Assembly (NCBI GenBank): GCA_003427395.1
Contig: BFEA01000228.1
Coordinates: 340,802 to 377,710, forward strand
Source of the DNA: Chara braunii
Lineage: Eukaryota > Streptophyta > Charophyceae > Charales > Characeae
Length of the DNA stretch: 36,909 nt
Direction: 5' to 3'
In this document: positions 19,284-32,032 of the stretch, piece after piece
Numbering within the stretch: position 1 is the first letter of the stretch
How the letters are laid out: the number at the start of each line of letters is the position of its first letter
Position numbers and translations under genes: made by a program
Notes under the pieces: generated by a model
Seen by the model: the letters and a program-made list of their open reading frames with translations, nothing else
Database searches by the model: none
What the model was told of the DNA's origin: nothing

Positions 19284-19317
<34 letters not shown>
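19168..19317 (+). repeat. two AGTTACGCATCTCAGTAACT units, each followed by a T run
   Basis: Units start at 19168 and 19231. The first is followed by 10 T, the second by a 33-base T run (19285-19317). This looks like tandem retroposon ends or slippage. Confidence 0.8.
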
Positions 19318-19321
<4 letters not shown>

Positions 19322-19737
19322 GCGTACTGCATCTGTGTGAGATGCAGATTAGGTGCAACATGTGTTGTCTGAACGCCTCTCTTTCCCATTTACTGGGAAA
19401 AACAAATAAAACCAAGGGGGAAAAAAAGAAACAAATAAAAATAGGAATCAAAAATAAAAAGGTTAAAAAAAAAATAAAAAATGTTGGGCCGTTGCCCGGC
19501 CTAGCGCACCCGGCCAGGCACGCTGGAATCGCCCAGGACCCTGCCCGGGAGGGTACCCAGGAGACCTTCCCCCAGCAGGGCCGCCCAGGGACTAACACAC
19601 AAAAAATAAGCATAAACATCAACAAAAGTTAGAAAACGATGGAAATTTGGAAAAGCAGTTGACGTCATGAAATGTCCTCCGCAACTCGGGGAAGGGAAGC
19701 GGTGAATGAAATAATTAGGGCCTGTTTCATTGTGCAG
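19318..19737. other. A-rich spacer, probable intron before the transporter exon
   Basis: 19388-19485 is A-rich, followed by a GC-rich patch (19488-19585). The end GTTTCATTGTGCAG at 19724-19737 is a good 3' splice site for the exon that follows. Confidence 0.5.
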
Positions 19738-20090
19738 ATTTCCCCGTTGCCACTTCCATCATGTCAGAATCTTTCAACCAAAGGAACCGTGGGGGATTCA
19801 TGGCCGCCACATTTGCGATGCAGGGGCTGGGAATCTTGAGCGCTGCAACATTCGCCATGGTGGTAGCTGCGAGCTTTGAAAAAATTTATGGCTCCCCTGC
19901 CTCACCGAGACAAAAGATCTGGTACACTCCTGCAGAAGCGGATTTTGCGTGGCGAGTTATACTGGCCTTTGGTGCTGTGCCAGCTGCTTTGACACTCTGG
20001 TTGCGGCTGAAGATGAGCAATCTGCTAAAGGGCCCCAGCGTCCTTTGCGTCCATTCAGCATCTCCTTCGGACGAACTGAGAAAGATACAG
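19738..20090 (+). CDS. PHT1-type phosphate:H+ symporter, single exon (partial)
   Basis: The exon, read in the frame of ATG 19761-19763, gives IMSESFNQRNRGGFMAATF, FAMQGLGILSAATFAMVV, then EADFAWRVILAFGAVPAALT and WLRLKM. This matches the central part of plant and fungal PHT1 phosphate transporters ([53 protein letters not shown]), members of the major facilitator superfamily. It covers roughly two membrane helices. An acceptor AG precedes 19738 and AG|GTGTGT follows at 20090/20091. The last 25 or so residues do not match the family, so the true donor may be earlier. No other PHT1 exon was found. It could be one exon of a gene with large introns, or an isolated captured fragment. Confidence 0.72.
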
Positions 20091-21742
<1,652 letters not shown>

Positions 21743-21750
<8 letters not shown>

Positions 21751-21879
21751 TGCCTACGGTTTACCGGGCAGTTCTATTTGTGACGATATATATATATATT
21801 GTCTTTACCGGGCAGATCTGTTTGACGATATATATGTCGTCAAACATCACTGCCTGGTAAACTGTAGGCGGAGAGGGAG
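21743..21879. mobile_element. 137-bp foldback element
   Basis: The left arm TCTGCCTACGGTTTACCGGGCAG (to 21771) pairs with the right arm CTGCCTGGTAAACTGTAGGCGGAGA (from 21850) with few mismatches. The interior adds GACGATATATATGTCGTC hairpins. It directly abuts the AT microsatellite. Confidence 0.75.
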
Positions 21880-22049
21880 AAGAGGACAACAAACGAGCGG
21901 CTGTGACAAACTGTTTCGTTGGAGTTTCACGGACTCATTAGGAGGTTGAACCCTCAACAGTCTGCAAAATCCCCTAACTGATTACGCTGTAAGTGATAAT
22001 CCACCTTAACCCCGGATGTGGTTAAGCATCGAAAACTGTCTGACAAGTT
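21880..22049. other. left flank of gypsy fragment C, undefined
   Basis: No motif recognised; probably decayed retrotransposon sequence upstream of the RT. Confidence 0.35.
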
Positions 22050-23469
22050 GTGACAACTGATACTCTGAGGTGGGCACCAACCACTGCCCCTACTGTCCTG
22101 AATACGGGCTACTCTGATTTTTTGTTGGTTGTGTCTGCAACTACTTCGCACATCGAAATCGAACTGTTGGAAGGTAGTGCTCCTCCTTGTGTCCACCGCA
22201 TCATACCAACCGAGTTGGAGGAACTCCGAGAACAAATTGATGATATGATTGACCGAGGATGGATCAGACCCAGAGAGTGTAAATTTAATGCACCTGTTTT
22301 GTTTGTTCTCAAGAAAGCAGGCAAATTCCGGATAAGCATTGATTATCGTGGACTTAACCGAAGCACAAGAAAAAACATTTTCCCTTCGCCTCACATAGAT
22401 GATCTATTATATGTTGCAGGTGGGTGCAAGGTCTTCTCCAAGATCGATCTCTAATTTGGTTATCAACAGATCGAAGTTTATCCGACTAACCAGCACACAA
22501 CTGCATTCAAAACATGTGATGGGTTGTACGAGTTTATCGTCATGCCCTTCAGTCTCACAAACGCACCTGCAACTTTTCAAAGTCTCATGGACCGCATTTT
22601 TCGAAATTAGATTAGCCGATTTGTGGTTGTTCATCTCGATGGCATTCTGATTTTCGATAGGGATGAACACCTCAAACATATAGAGGAAGTTCTTGGGATT
22701 TTGAGAGAGGCACAGTTGCACCTGAACTTGGAGAAATCTGAGTTTGGGAGGGAAAGTGTCATTTATCTTGGGCACCGGTTGTTTGTTGTAAGCCTTGAAC
22801 CTGGCGCAGCCAAGGTTGAGGTCATTCACATTTGGTCTCAACCACACACTGTGATTGCTGTGCAATGAATGTACTCGAACTGGATTTTTTTCTTGGTTTG
22901 GCTTCTTATTACCGAAAGTTTGTTCTTAATTTTGCTATCATTGCTCACCCCTTGTCAAGACTAACGAGTAAGAACGTACCTTGTGCTTGGAGTGATGCAT
23001 GCGAGACTGTTTTTCAAGCCTTGAAAGAGGCTTTGGTAAGTCATCATGTGCGCCACATTCCAGATCCTAAACAATATGGGATTGGTAGATCGCTGCCACT
23101 ATGGTGACGCCTTGCATCCGCTTGAATATTACAACAAACACATGCCCGACAACAAGGTAGATACTTCCATGCATATGCGTGAGCTCTATGCGAGAGGCAC
23201 TAAAGCATTGGAAAAACCCACTTCTTGGATTTGGCACATGGTCGTAGTGGACACATTGACTTCCAAAACACTTACGAAAGTCTACTGCAGCAATTTGACT
23301 AGCTGGATATGAAAGGATGTGCACAAAAATTGTGACTGAATGCGAAGTCTGTCAACATAATAAGATTCATAGGGAAAAGCCCCTTGGCCTGCTGAAACCT
23401 CTCCCCATCCCTTACACTCTCGTGAATCGGTTTCCATTGACATCATGGAAATAAAAAAAGGTAAGAAAG
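22050..23469 (+). pseudogene. pol: gypsy-type element C, pol part 1 (RT, RNase H, start of integrase)
   Basis: RT motifs are readable: IIPTELEELREQIDDMIDRG, FNAPVLFVLKKAGKFRISID, then FSKIDL. A TAA follows at 22452-22454, then [18 protein letters not shown], a TAG at 22608-22610, and FVVVHLDGILIF, where the YLDD catalytic box has decayed to HLDG. FFLGLASYYRKFV and degraded RNase H follow with further frame changes. Near 23341 the integrase zinc domain shows ECEVCQHNKIHREKPLGLL, then SVSID at 23427-23441 with the first catalytic Asp (23439-23441). Reading stops at GKK (about 23469), where the LINE begins. The rest of the integrase resumes at 36196. Confidence 0.85.
23452..23469 (+). repeat. 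left target-site duplication of the LINE
   Basis: TAAAAAAAGGTAAGAAAG here corresponds to AAAAAAAGGTAAAAAAG at 36189-36205 on the other side of the LINE, with one mismatch in the last 10 bases. The A run merges with the LINE tail, so its exact length is uncertain. Confidence 0.65.
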
Positions 23470-23481
23470 CTCGAGGGTGAC

Positions 23482-25142
23482 TATATCCAGCAGTTCCACC
23501 TTCTGCTGCGGGCTCAGCTGTCACAATACCATCATGAAAAACAACAACATAGGATGATGCAGCAGCAGCAAATCCTCCAGCAAATCCAGTTGGAATGGCA
23601 ACAAGAACTGTGTTGCCAACAACAACAAATTTTGCTCCAGCAACAGGATCAACTGCGCATATTCTGGCAGTAGGAGGCGGTCCGGCAGAAGGGGCACGCA
23701 CAACAGATCCAAATGGGACTCCCGGCCATCGCACTCCCGCATGTACCCGAGGACGGCCAGGAACCCCAGAACATGGACATCTCCGCCCCGGAAGAGGTCC
23801 AGTGCCCGTAGCTGGAGAGCCACCAACCTTTCACGATCGATATGGATGTCGATGTCATCCTGCCCCCACCGCCACCTCCGGAAGGCGAAGGCTGCCCCCC
23901 CCCGCCACTTTCTGCTCATGAGGAGGTCAAACAGAAACTCGGTGTCCTCACAGAGTGGACCCTCACGAAGATCTTCTCACTCACGGATGACCGACCCGCG
24001 GAAAGGCTAGAGAACGAACACTTGAAGAAGGCCAAGCTGGTACTAATGTACAACCCCCGGATTTTGGCCACAGTTGAGAAATACAAGGACATTTCATCAA
24101 TAAACTGGATGGTTGTTGGGGCTGCCATCGTCCTGATGGTGAACGAGTTCCTTGATAAGATTGAAAAATATGCAGGGGCTCTAAAGGGGGGCGGTGACTC
24201 GAGGAATAGCCAGAATACCCGTTCGGAGGTGTTCCTCCATGAAGGTTTGGCCTGGCCTATAGTGTTGATACTCGAATTGTGTGATACACTATATCCCCTC
24301 TTGCAGCACCCCTTACAACATCTGAAAGAGAGACAATGTTCCTTGGGCACCATAGGTGCAACCCCGCTTGCCATCCCTAATATTAAGCAACAACTGTCTC
24401 AGCATGGGAGACAAGGGACACACCCCTGGAGGTAGAACCCCCACACGACGAAATCGTGCAACAACGCCCCCCTGTTTGTGAAAGCAACGGCCAAACTCAA
24501 GAGATTGTGCCTCACAACCCCCCCCCCCCAATTGGAACTGACGAACTGCGATTGTCGTCTGTGACGATGAAGACAACACAACAAGTGTCGGGGGAAGGAG
24601 ACGATCTGTTGGATGTCACCCTCACCCCCGAAAAAAAGTTGAGAGAATTGGTAAGAATTCAGGAAGATGACAGCACCCCGATCGCCATGTCGTTTGGGGT
24701 GGTCATCTTCCCATTGGCCCGTGCACGAGAGGGGGGTGAATGGCTGCTCGACCTCTGTCCAATGGCTCGTCATGTTGAACAGTCGACCCAGCGCAGAACT
24801 AAGGACGCCACGGGAGAGTATGCGCTGGGCGGTTGGCGGGGCAACCCATCTACAGGCGTCATCCTAAAACGCCTAACGTACTGGATCCGAGAAACCAACA
24901 TTCACAATGAGCTGGGAATCGTTTTGCCAAAGTCACATACATTCCTCAAGGGCGTCACTCGAGTTATCCTTTTAGTTGACTGGAAGGCAAGAGGTTCCAA
25001 ATTTGACTCCAGCCTAAAGTGGTTCAACCACCAACAACTCATGAACATGACTACGGCCTGCGTCACAACCAATGGTGCCTGGACTGCGAGTAAGGCGGTT
25101 GTCCTCATGCAAATCTTCCTTGAAGACAATGCCTTGGAATAG
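23482..25142 (+). pseudogene. LINE ORF1 (broken)
   Basis: ORF1 proteins bind the LINE RNA. The frame begins near 23490 with a Gln/His-rich coiled-coil-like stretch (QQQQILQQIQLEWQQEL). It passes TAG stops at 23671-23673 and 23809-23811 and reaches a Pro-rich patch (ILPPPPPPEGEG) near 23860. A readable domain runs to 24435 (EEVKQKLGVLTEW, ENEHLKKAKLVLMYNP, SSINWMVVGAAIVLMVNEFLDKIEKYAGAL). Around 24430 it changes frame and continues at 24456-25142 with LTPEKKLRELVRIQEDD, WRGNPSTGVILKRL and KSHTFLKGVTRVILLVDW. No CCHC knuckle is visible. The function is assigned from position upstream of the endonuclease, so domain identity is inference. Confidence 0.6.
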
Positions 25143-25500
25143 CACAACCAATGGAACGACCCCCTGTTTGTCCTCCCAACCAAAACTTTGGACCGAGGAA
25201 ACAGGATACATTCACCAAGCATACTATAAGGACTCATGATCCAAAGTACGACTGGACTACGGTCAATGGTCTCGCAATCGGGGCAATCTGCCCAACCTCC
25301 TGTCCCTGGCAGCCTAGCTGCCTCAACCCCACCCCAACACCATGGCCCCAGCAGGACCTAGGGATCATACCACAAGCCCCGCACCCCCCCCCCCCCCCCC
25401 CCCCCCCGCCACAACCCCCGCCCCCCCCTCAGCGCCCACCGTCCCCACCAGTCTTTCCCCCAGTCAGGAGACCTCCCCAATGGGCAGTGAAGATAGCCAG
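25143..25500 (+). other. ORF1-ORF2 junction with Pro-rich tract and 24-C run
   Basis: Degraded ORF1 tail, then a run of C (25384-25407) and further CCC/CCG words encoding poly-Pro. Such a run is prone to length error in sequencing. Confidence 0.6.
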
Positions 25501-26390
25501 GGCGGACATTGACATCCGCTCGATCAATGTCAAGGGATTGATTCAAGCAAAAACGGAAAAAAAAAAGCCATACGGAGTATGCTAAAAAGCCCAGTCAATG
25601 GGGGTTGGCCTGGCGCAGTGTGTGTACAAGAGACACACCTACAAGACACCCCGACGCACATAGAACAAGCAAAGTACATCTGGCCATACACAAACTTCGT
25701 TGCACCCGCAAGAGAGAGGGCATCAGAAGGAGTGGCTCCCTCCCTCCTCCAAACTTAAACCACTGGTTGTTGACCAAGACACACAACAAGGAAGGTGGGT
25801 CAGTCTTAAGGTGGCATATGAGGAGGATGTATTTTATTTGGTTTTGTTTATGCGTCCAACGACCCGACAGGTCGAATAAACCTTTGGCTCTCCCTTCTCC
25901 AACATCTGTCGGACGATGCCCCGGTGATACTGGCTGACGACTTCAACACCACTCTTGACCCTTTAATGGATCACAAATCTACAGGACATCACTCTAACCA
26001 CGTGCACCCCTCTCAGCCAAGCCTAGGCCTGGATGTGCTCATGCTCAGACAACTAATGGCGGAGCGGAAACTAGAGGATGCCTATAGATTGTTGCACTCG
26101 AGCCAAACAGCCTACACATGCCAATCGTCCAAGGGAGAACAGGGTCTGGCCAACTCACGTATAGACCTCACCCTCGTGTTAAAAGACCTAAGCGGACGGA
26201 TCACTACTGCAGAAATAACTACCATCAGCCTCTGTAAATCCTTTGACCACAGGATGATAACACTAGGCCCCTCATTCCACAACCATATTCATAAAGGACC
26301 GGGTTTCTACAAGTTCAACACCTCCCTCCTCCGTATACCTAAATTTAAAGACATGGTCACCTCCTTCTGGCTCTACTGGCAATAGCGCAG
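25500..26390 (+). pseudogene. LINE ORF2 endonuclease domain (EEP/APE type)
   Basis: The domain would nick target DNA to prime reverse transcription. Visible motifs in order are INVKGL near 25530 (NVRGL in the family), CVQETHLQD near 25620, VILADDFNTTLDP near 25930 (family GDFN, here ADDFN), SRIDLTLV near 26160, and SFDHRMITLG near 26240 (family SDH). Several frame changes lie between 25560 and 25920 and a TAG follows WLYWQ at 26383-26385. The order and spacing are those of an L1-type apurinic endonuclease, but the reading is not intact. Confidence 0.8.
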
Positions 26391-28946
26391 ACCACAATCG
26401 GGGGAAAGGGTGGGTTGGTTTAATGAGGGGGTAGCCCAATTGAGAGACAAAGCCAAAAAAATTCATATCCAGTATGCAAGAGACCGCAAAACCCTGCTTG
26501 ACAGCCTTCTGCTGGAACCAGAAGACTGGGATGAACAACTTATGGAAGACCCCCTGCACCACCCCTCCTTCGATAAACTGCAGGAAGCCAGAGACCACGT
26601 CCAGGACTACATACAGCAGCAGTCAGAGGCATGGAGGATATAGGCTCGAATTAGGAAAGAACATACGAACGAGACAATGGCAAAGGCTAGATCAAGGGCC
26701 AATACAGTCCCTAGACTCAAACACCCGCTGGAGGACAATGCCCGGGGGCTACCAACGCATATTCCATAGTTGATTACGCTGCCAGATACTACTGGAACCT
26801 CTTTGCATCCCAAACACCAACAAAACACCCACATGAGGTCCTGCACGCGAGAGAAACGCTGCTCCAAGCTCTAAAAGTACAACTCTCACAAGATCAAAGA
26901 TGAGAACTAGAAAAGAGTCTCACCCCACAGGAGCTCTAGGCGGCCCTGCAGGACATGGAAGATGAGAAGACACCAGGTATCGACTCCTTCCCCAAAGAGT
27001 TTTGGGTGCACTTTTGGGAACTTCTTAAGGAGGACCTCACGGAATACAGTTTGTCGGTCCAAAAGGAGGGTTCGTTTGGAGGCATGATCGGCCAAGGTGT
27101 CACTACACTCCTTTACAAGAAAGGGGACAAAGAGGACATAAAAAACTACAGACCTATCACCCTCTTGAGCGCCCTCTACAAAATGGTCGCCAATGCCCTA
27201 ACTAATAGCCTGCTCCCGTTCCTGAACGTGCTAATACACCCGGACCAAACTAGATTTATGCCCAACCGCAATATCCAAGATAATATCTTGCTGGTCAATG
27301 AGACCATCAAATACGCCCACCAACATAATGTCAGAGTAGCTGTCCTGTTCATAGACTTTGAGAAAGCGTACGATCATGTGGATTGGGACTTCCTAGACAT
27401 GTGCCTGGCCAAGATGAACTTTGGGCCGATCTTTAGCCACTGGATTCAGATCCTCCACCGAACAGCCTCCACAAACGTCATGCTCAATGGCCATCTCTCG
27501 CCACCAATACAACTATAAAAATCTGTGCGGCAGGGGGATCCCATTGCGCCTTTGCTGTTCGTGATTATAATGGAAGCCCTGGCCTCACTAATCAGAGCTC
27601 ACCCCGATATCGCCAAGGTTCCCATCCCGGAAATTCCCCAACATCTGGTCCCGGTAACATCACTCTTTGCAGATGACCTCATGGTCCTCATCAGTGCGGA
27701 CCCAGACAACCTCAGAGCCCTCACCCACGTGATACACCTATTCTCGTTGGCAGCAGACATGAAAGCGAATTGGGGCTCCAAAACGGAGGGATGGTGGTTC
27801 CACCCGGAAGCAGTTTCCCCTCCCCAGGAACGGAGAGTGGCATGGGCCCAAAAGGAAGAGGCCATAAGGATTTTGGGTGTGAGACTCACGACACTAGGCC
27901 CGCCGCCGGACCATGGAGACATGCTAGTAGACACATCCATCGACCGACTCACAAAATGGGAAGGGCTACACACCTCACTGGTAGGGCGTGCTCTAGCAAT
28001 TAACAATGCTATCGTGGCGGCAATCTGGTACAAATTAGCCGTGTGGCCACTAAAAAAGCAGCGAAGCGCCAGGCTGAGAAAGGCGCTCACAAAATACCTG
28101 TGGAAAAACAGCGCCAATGTACAATGCTGTTTGAATCGGGTGAGTTGGGACGTCCTCACACAACCAAGAACCAAAGGGGGGCTAGGGATATTAGACCCGG
28201 AAAGGGAAACTAAGGCCCTAATCTTTAAAATCTTGATCAGACTGTTAATAGGCAATGACATGTCAAGGGGCCCGCTAGCCGGCCTGCAAATAGCCAACCT
28301 GGCCCTGGAATCCACCACAGACAGTCACGTTCACCCCTTCCAATGGTTAACCAATAAACATCGGACAATCCCCTCCCCCCTGCAACATAGGCAAGGGGAC
28401 ACCCCGGCCCAACAAACCAGAAATGACATAACCAATGACCCACTATGGCCCAATATGATCAAGCTCTGGAGGCGATGCAGACCACAACAAAAACAACCTC
28501 CCACCAGGTGGTAGGATGCGTGGCGCCAACCACTTTTCGAAAACCCCTACATTCTAGACGAGATGGGTACCCCTTTTGAACTAACGACAAATTCCCCTTG
28601 GCTCACATGGGCCAAGAAAGGGTTCTACACGGTGGGGGACTTGTGGGACCCGGCAAGGGCAGACTGGGCCACGGTGGACCAACTGCAACAAAAACTAAAA
28701 TATGCCAAGAACGTGGAAGATAAAATGATCCAACTGAAGGACCCCTTGGCTTGGAGACGGGTCCTCGTAAAGGGTATTGTGGTGCTGTCGAATGACTGGG
28801 TTATAAGATATGCAGATTTGCCCCATCCGCGCATCGTTTATAAAGTCAGTCGGAATGATGAAGGTCGATGTACATTACATGCCCACGAACTTCAGGGGCC
28901 GGGGGCCGGATTGACCTGGATGCAATTGAAATGTGGGGAGGGCTAA
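26391..28946 (+). pseudogene. LINE ORF2 reverse transcriptase domain
   Basis: A linker with GWFNEGVAQLRDKAKKI and LEPEDWDEQL leads into the RT. From 26955 the frame shows EDEKTPGIDSFPKEFW, VTTLLYKKGD, IKNYRPITLLSALYK, DQTRFMPNRNIQDNI and VLFIDFEKAYDHVDWDFL. A single TAA (27516-27518) follows, then VRQGDPIAPLLFVIIMEAL and the catalytic FADD at 27666-27677, and a thumb-like region to 28514. The same frame continues past a TAG (28512-28514) to 28946. This is a typical non-LTR RT; it would copy LINE RNA at a nicked target. Apart from the two stops the core from 26955 to 28946 is in one frame. Confidence 0.92.
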
Positions 28947-29656
28947 TGCTCACTAGAGTGGTAGGCGACGTAAACAACGGTTTCTTTGTGTACGAGCCCA
29001 CAATCTCGATTGTCAGGTTGTCGTTTGACCCGGCTGAATGGGAATGGCCTGACACAAAGCCTATGCACGTGTGGGAGTATAAGGTGAAGGGGCCTATAGA
29101 GCCTCAAGACCGGAACTGCCAATTGATCAAGTGATATCACAAAGATGGGAACGAGATTCACCAATGGATCACAAGTTATTGGACCATCGACCATGGCCTA
29201 GCTACGCTAAGATTATGCCTACCAATCTTAGGTCCCTACAGTGGCAGATTCTGCACCGTTGCCTCCCCACCCCGGATTGGCTCGTGTCAAGAACGGACTT
29301 GGAACAAAGAGGCCTGCTATCTCCCATCTGCACATATTGTGGAAGAGCGACGTCGCCCACTAGAGCAACAATTGAACACTGCTTGCTGGTATGCCTGATG
29401 GTTAAGCAACTCTGGCAGTGGTGGGATGCAGCATTCCACGCGCTCATAAAAACACATATCCCGTGGGACCTGGGCCTCCTGCTGCTTGCCAAGAATCAAC
29501 ACCTATTGGCCCAATGGTCACCATTTGCAGCCAACCTTTTCTCCTACATGAGACTGCACGTCCTTATGATGGCCTGGAGAGCCAGATGCTCGTTCGAAAG
29601 AAAAGATCATAGATTCGGGCTGCAGCCAGCTCAACATGCGATAGAAGACACCATTA
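28868..29656 (+). pseudogene. LINE ORF2 C-terminal region with zf-RVT finger
   Basis: The reading changes frame at about 28865 (then GAGGRIDLDAIEMWGGL) and again near 29130. It then continues as SLQWQILHRCLPTPDWLVSR, GLLSPICTYCGRATSP, ATIEHCLLVCLMVKQLWQWW and MMAWRARCSFERKDHRFGL. The C-x2-C and H-x4-C pairs define a zf-RVT domain, which plant L1-type ORF2 proteins carry after the RT. The frame is cut at 29656, where the LTR element begins. Copy 2 at 12.7-13.3 kb preserves about 150 further codons that are missing here. Confidence 0.88.
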
Positions 29657-30870
29657 TGTTATGATTCTGGTTGTCTATTGTCTGAAGACCAGCACTCGCT
29701 CACATAGACTCCCAGGTATGCCCATACATACACAGAAGGAAGGGGAGAGGATAGGAGTATCACACCGCACAGGGAGAAATAAACACAGCGGAATACTTGA
29801 CCATGCGATATGACAGGGGACACTGAAAGTGCAATTCACTCCACGCATCCTCACAACCAGTCATAAAGGAAAGCCGAGTAGATCACATCAAGAAACAATG
29901 AAACAATGATAGTCTGAACCTAGCATCAACACTATTTATTATACTCAAGAGTCTCGAGTTGTCAGAATAACTTCAGAACTATGATGCGCTGCTCAGAGAT
30001 GAGCAACACTTCACTCTCCAACCCTGATGAACCGCTATCACTACCCCTGAGTCCCTGAAACATCAAGTGCCACCTAGATACAGCCTCCAAAGGAAAGTGC
30101 CACCCTTATACATGCCTCTGAGGCCAAGCGCCACTCAGAGGATGAAGAAGAAGACCAACGCCACAATATCTGATGATGACGAAGTGTCGGAAGACTTCCC
30201 GGATGGAAGTTTGCAGCAGCACCACCACTCCTGACAAGATGATCTCTGAGGAAGATGCTGCAGCTATGGCTGCAGCGCCACAACCCTGGAACCCCACTCC
30301 GGAGGAGGGTCCAACAGGGCACCAACTTCTCCCGCCTCCAGCAGACCTTGAATAGCCCAGACCTCTGTACAGCCCCGTGTGCTAACAGAGTACAGCGCAG
30401 GTCCCAGCTATGGCCGACACTCCGAAGGTCTGACTATGTCTGTCTCCCTCAACGCTGAACCGTCACCACTTACAGTTCACGCGTTGCACAACAGCGATGT
30501 ACTCGGTACCAACTGTCAAAAGCCCTGAACCGATGTGCCCATCTTATCTATAACCTACACTACCCTAGACACGACGTAGTCCGGACTGACTGGACCGACC
30601 GGTACCGTTTCAGTTTCGGCCTCTCGGCCTCTACCTTACCCGGCTATAGGCTATAGGACCGTCTATCAGCATAGGCATGCAGGGCCTATTTGTCCTAGGG
30701 GTAGTCCAGGCCTGCAAAGCGGTGTTAGGGTAGCTGTAGGAAGTTCCAGTTAGTACGGGCCTATTTTTCCCAAATTTGCAGATATGTCCTTCACGAATTT
30801 CCTCACACTCAGCTGTCGTGGTTAGCCCTCAGTCAAACAAAATTATGAATCTAACCTAAGATGCGACCCG
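29657..30870 (-). repeat. 3' LTR of element B
   Basis: On the minus strand it ends with TCATAACA, the same end as the LTR at 15.3-16.4 kb, and its 5' part matches 15340-15610 closely. The outer end abuts LINE codons at 29656. The inner border near 30870 is estimated from where similarity to the other LTR begins. Confidence 0.8.
29933..29943 (-). promoter_or_regulatory. candidate TATA box in LTR B
   Basis: The minus strand reads TATAATAAATA, about 280 bases before the LTR 3' end. Position and sequence fit an LTR core promoter; no transcript evidence. Confidence 0.35.
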
Positions 30871-32032
30871 ACCGAGGCAAGCTCTGAGTTTCGCCCTCGA
30901 CCCAATGTACAGTCCACTGAGAATCTGCAGGCTTCATTGCATACTTACCCCCCCGGGGAGAGCGGACCTCCGTGCCCATACTTCATTTCCTGGTAATGAG
31001 CCAGCGGACGAAGAGGGTGTAAAGATAGAGCTCTTGCCTGAAGAGGAGAACCCGAGAGACTCGCGGGGTAACCTATGCCCCTGATCATTGCTGCAAACAG
31101 CAAGGTCAGGAGGAGGTACCTCAAAGTGTCAGCTAATCTCGACTGCATTAAGAAACCACGGTAGGACCTGGTCCTTGACTATTGCGCAATCGACCACTTC
31201 TGAAAAGTTGAGGTTCTGTAGGCGACACCCTATTGTTGCAATCCGGTCTCCTATACTCATGACCAGCACAGTAAACAGTGATGTCAGGAGAAGGAGAACT
31301 CAGAGTGTCAGTCGGTCTCGATTGCGTCAAATGACCACAGTAAGACTTGGCACCCGACTATAATGCAATCGACCATGCTGAAAAGTTGAGCTACCTAGGC
31401 GTTGAGCTATAGTCGTCGATCCGGGTATTCACCCCTAGTAGACATGGAACAAAGTGCAATCGATCAGTAGAGTGATATAGTGGAGCCCATAGCTCTCAAC
31501 TACAATTATCATTCTAGACTGAACGACTGCAATAAGAGATTGCGGGCAAAACAAGCAACCTCAACACGGTGGAGCATGAAGACATAAACACCCAGGTTGT
31601 CAGTGATAGTCATGCTAGGACTCAAGTTGTCTAACAAACAAGGAGTCAGGGGCAGGATGTTGAAAGCCTGGATTAATGGTTCACACCACTCAGCGTCAAG
31701 ACGAGGGAAACTTGCCAAATCAACAGCTAACACTAGTCAGGACGTTGAGTACACCAGAATTTGCATCAGCAAGTTCTGACAACGCATCACAAATATGCTT
31801 GTCCAGAGAAGTAGGAAACATATCCTTCTTAGAGAAGTCCAGTCACAAGTAAAAGGGGATGCGACCCTTACTTGTGTCATCCCTAGATCTGCTACAAATC
31901 AGCGTCCTCATACGTGAAGGACCCTGATGCTGCAACTCCGAAATGAACCAGCTAAAGAGGGTGAAGATTCAACTTCATCAGACGATGCATCAACACAGGT
32001 GGAGGGAGTTGCAGACTCCACCTCTCTCCTCT
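30871..32032 (-). other. internal region of element B between gag and 3' LTR
   Basis: Contains a degenerate 178-bp direct duplication (starts at about 31106 and 31284; both with GTCAGGAG, AGTGTCAG, GCAATCGACCA and CTGAAAAGTTGAG). A minus-strand stretch near 31740-31850 reads KDMFPTSLDKHICDALSELA with flanking stops. I could not assign these to a pol domain. Confidence 0.45.
31106..31400. repeat. degenerate 178-bp tandem duplication
   Basis: Two related segments share GTCAGGAG, CTCA-AGTGTCAG, CTCGA-TGC, GCAATCGACCA and TGCTGAAAAGTTGAG/TTCTGAAAAGTTGAG words in the same order. Confidence 0.65.

Noticed and set aside
18637-19319. Two near-identical 100-codon frames
   Set aside because: They are the translation of a 245-bp tandem repeat with pol III-like boxes, with no protein homology.
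23595-23921. Pro/Arg-rich + frame and a minus frame at 23521-23919
   Set aside because: Overlap the better supported LINE ORF1 frame with Gln-rich coiled coil.
27599-28318. Long minus-strand frame (239 codons)
   Set aside because: Antisense shadow of the LINE reverse transcriptase.
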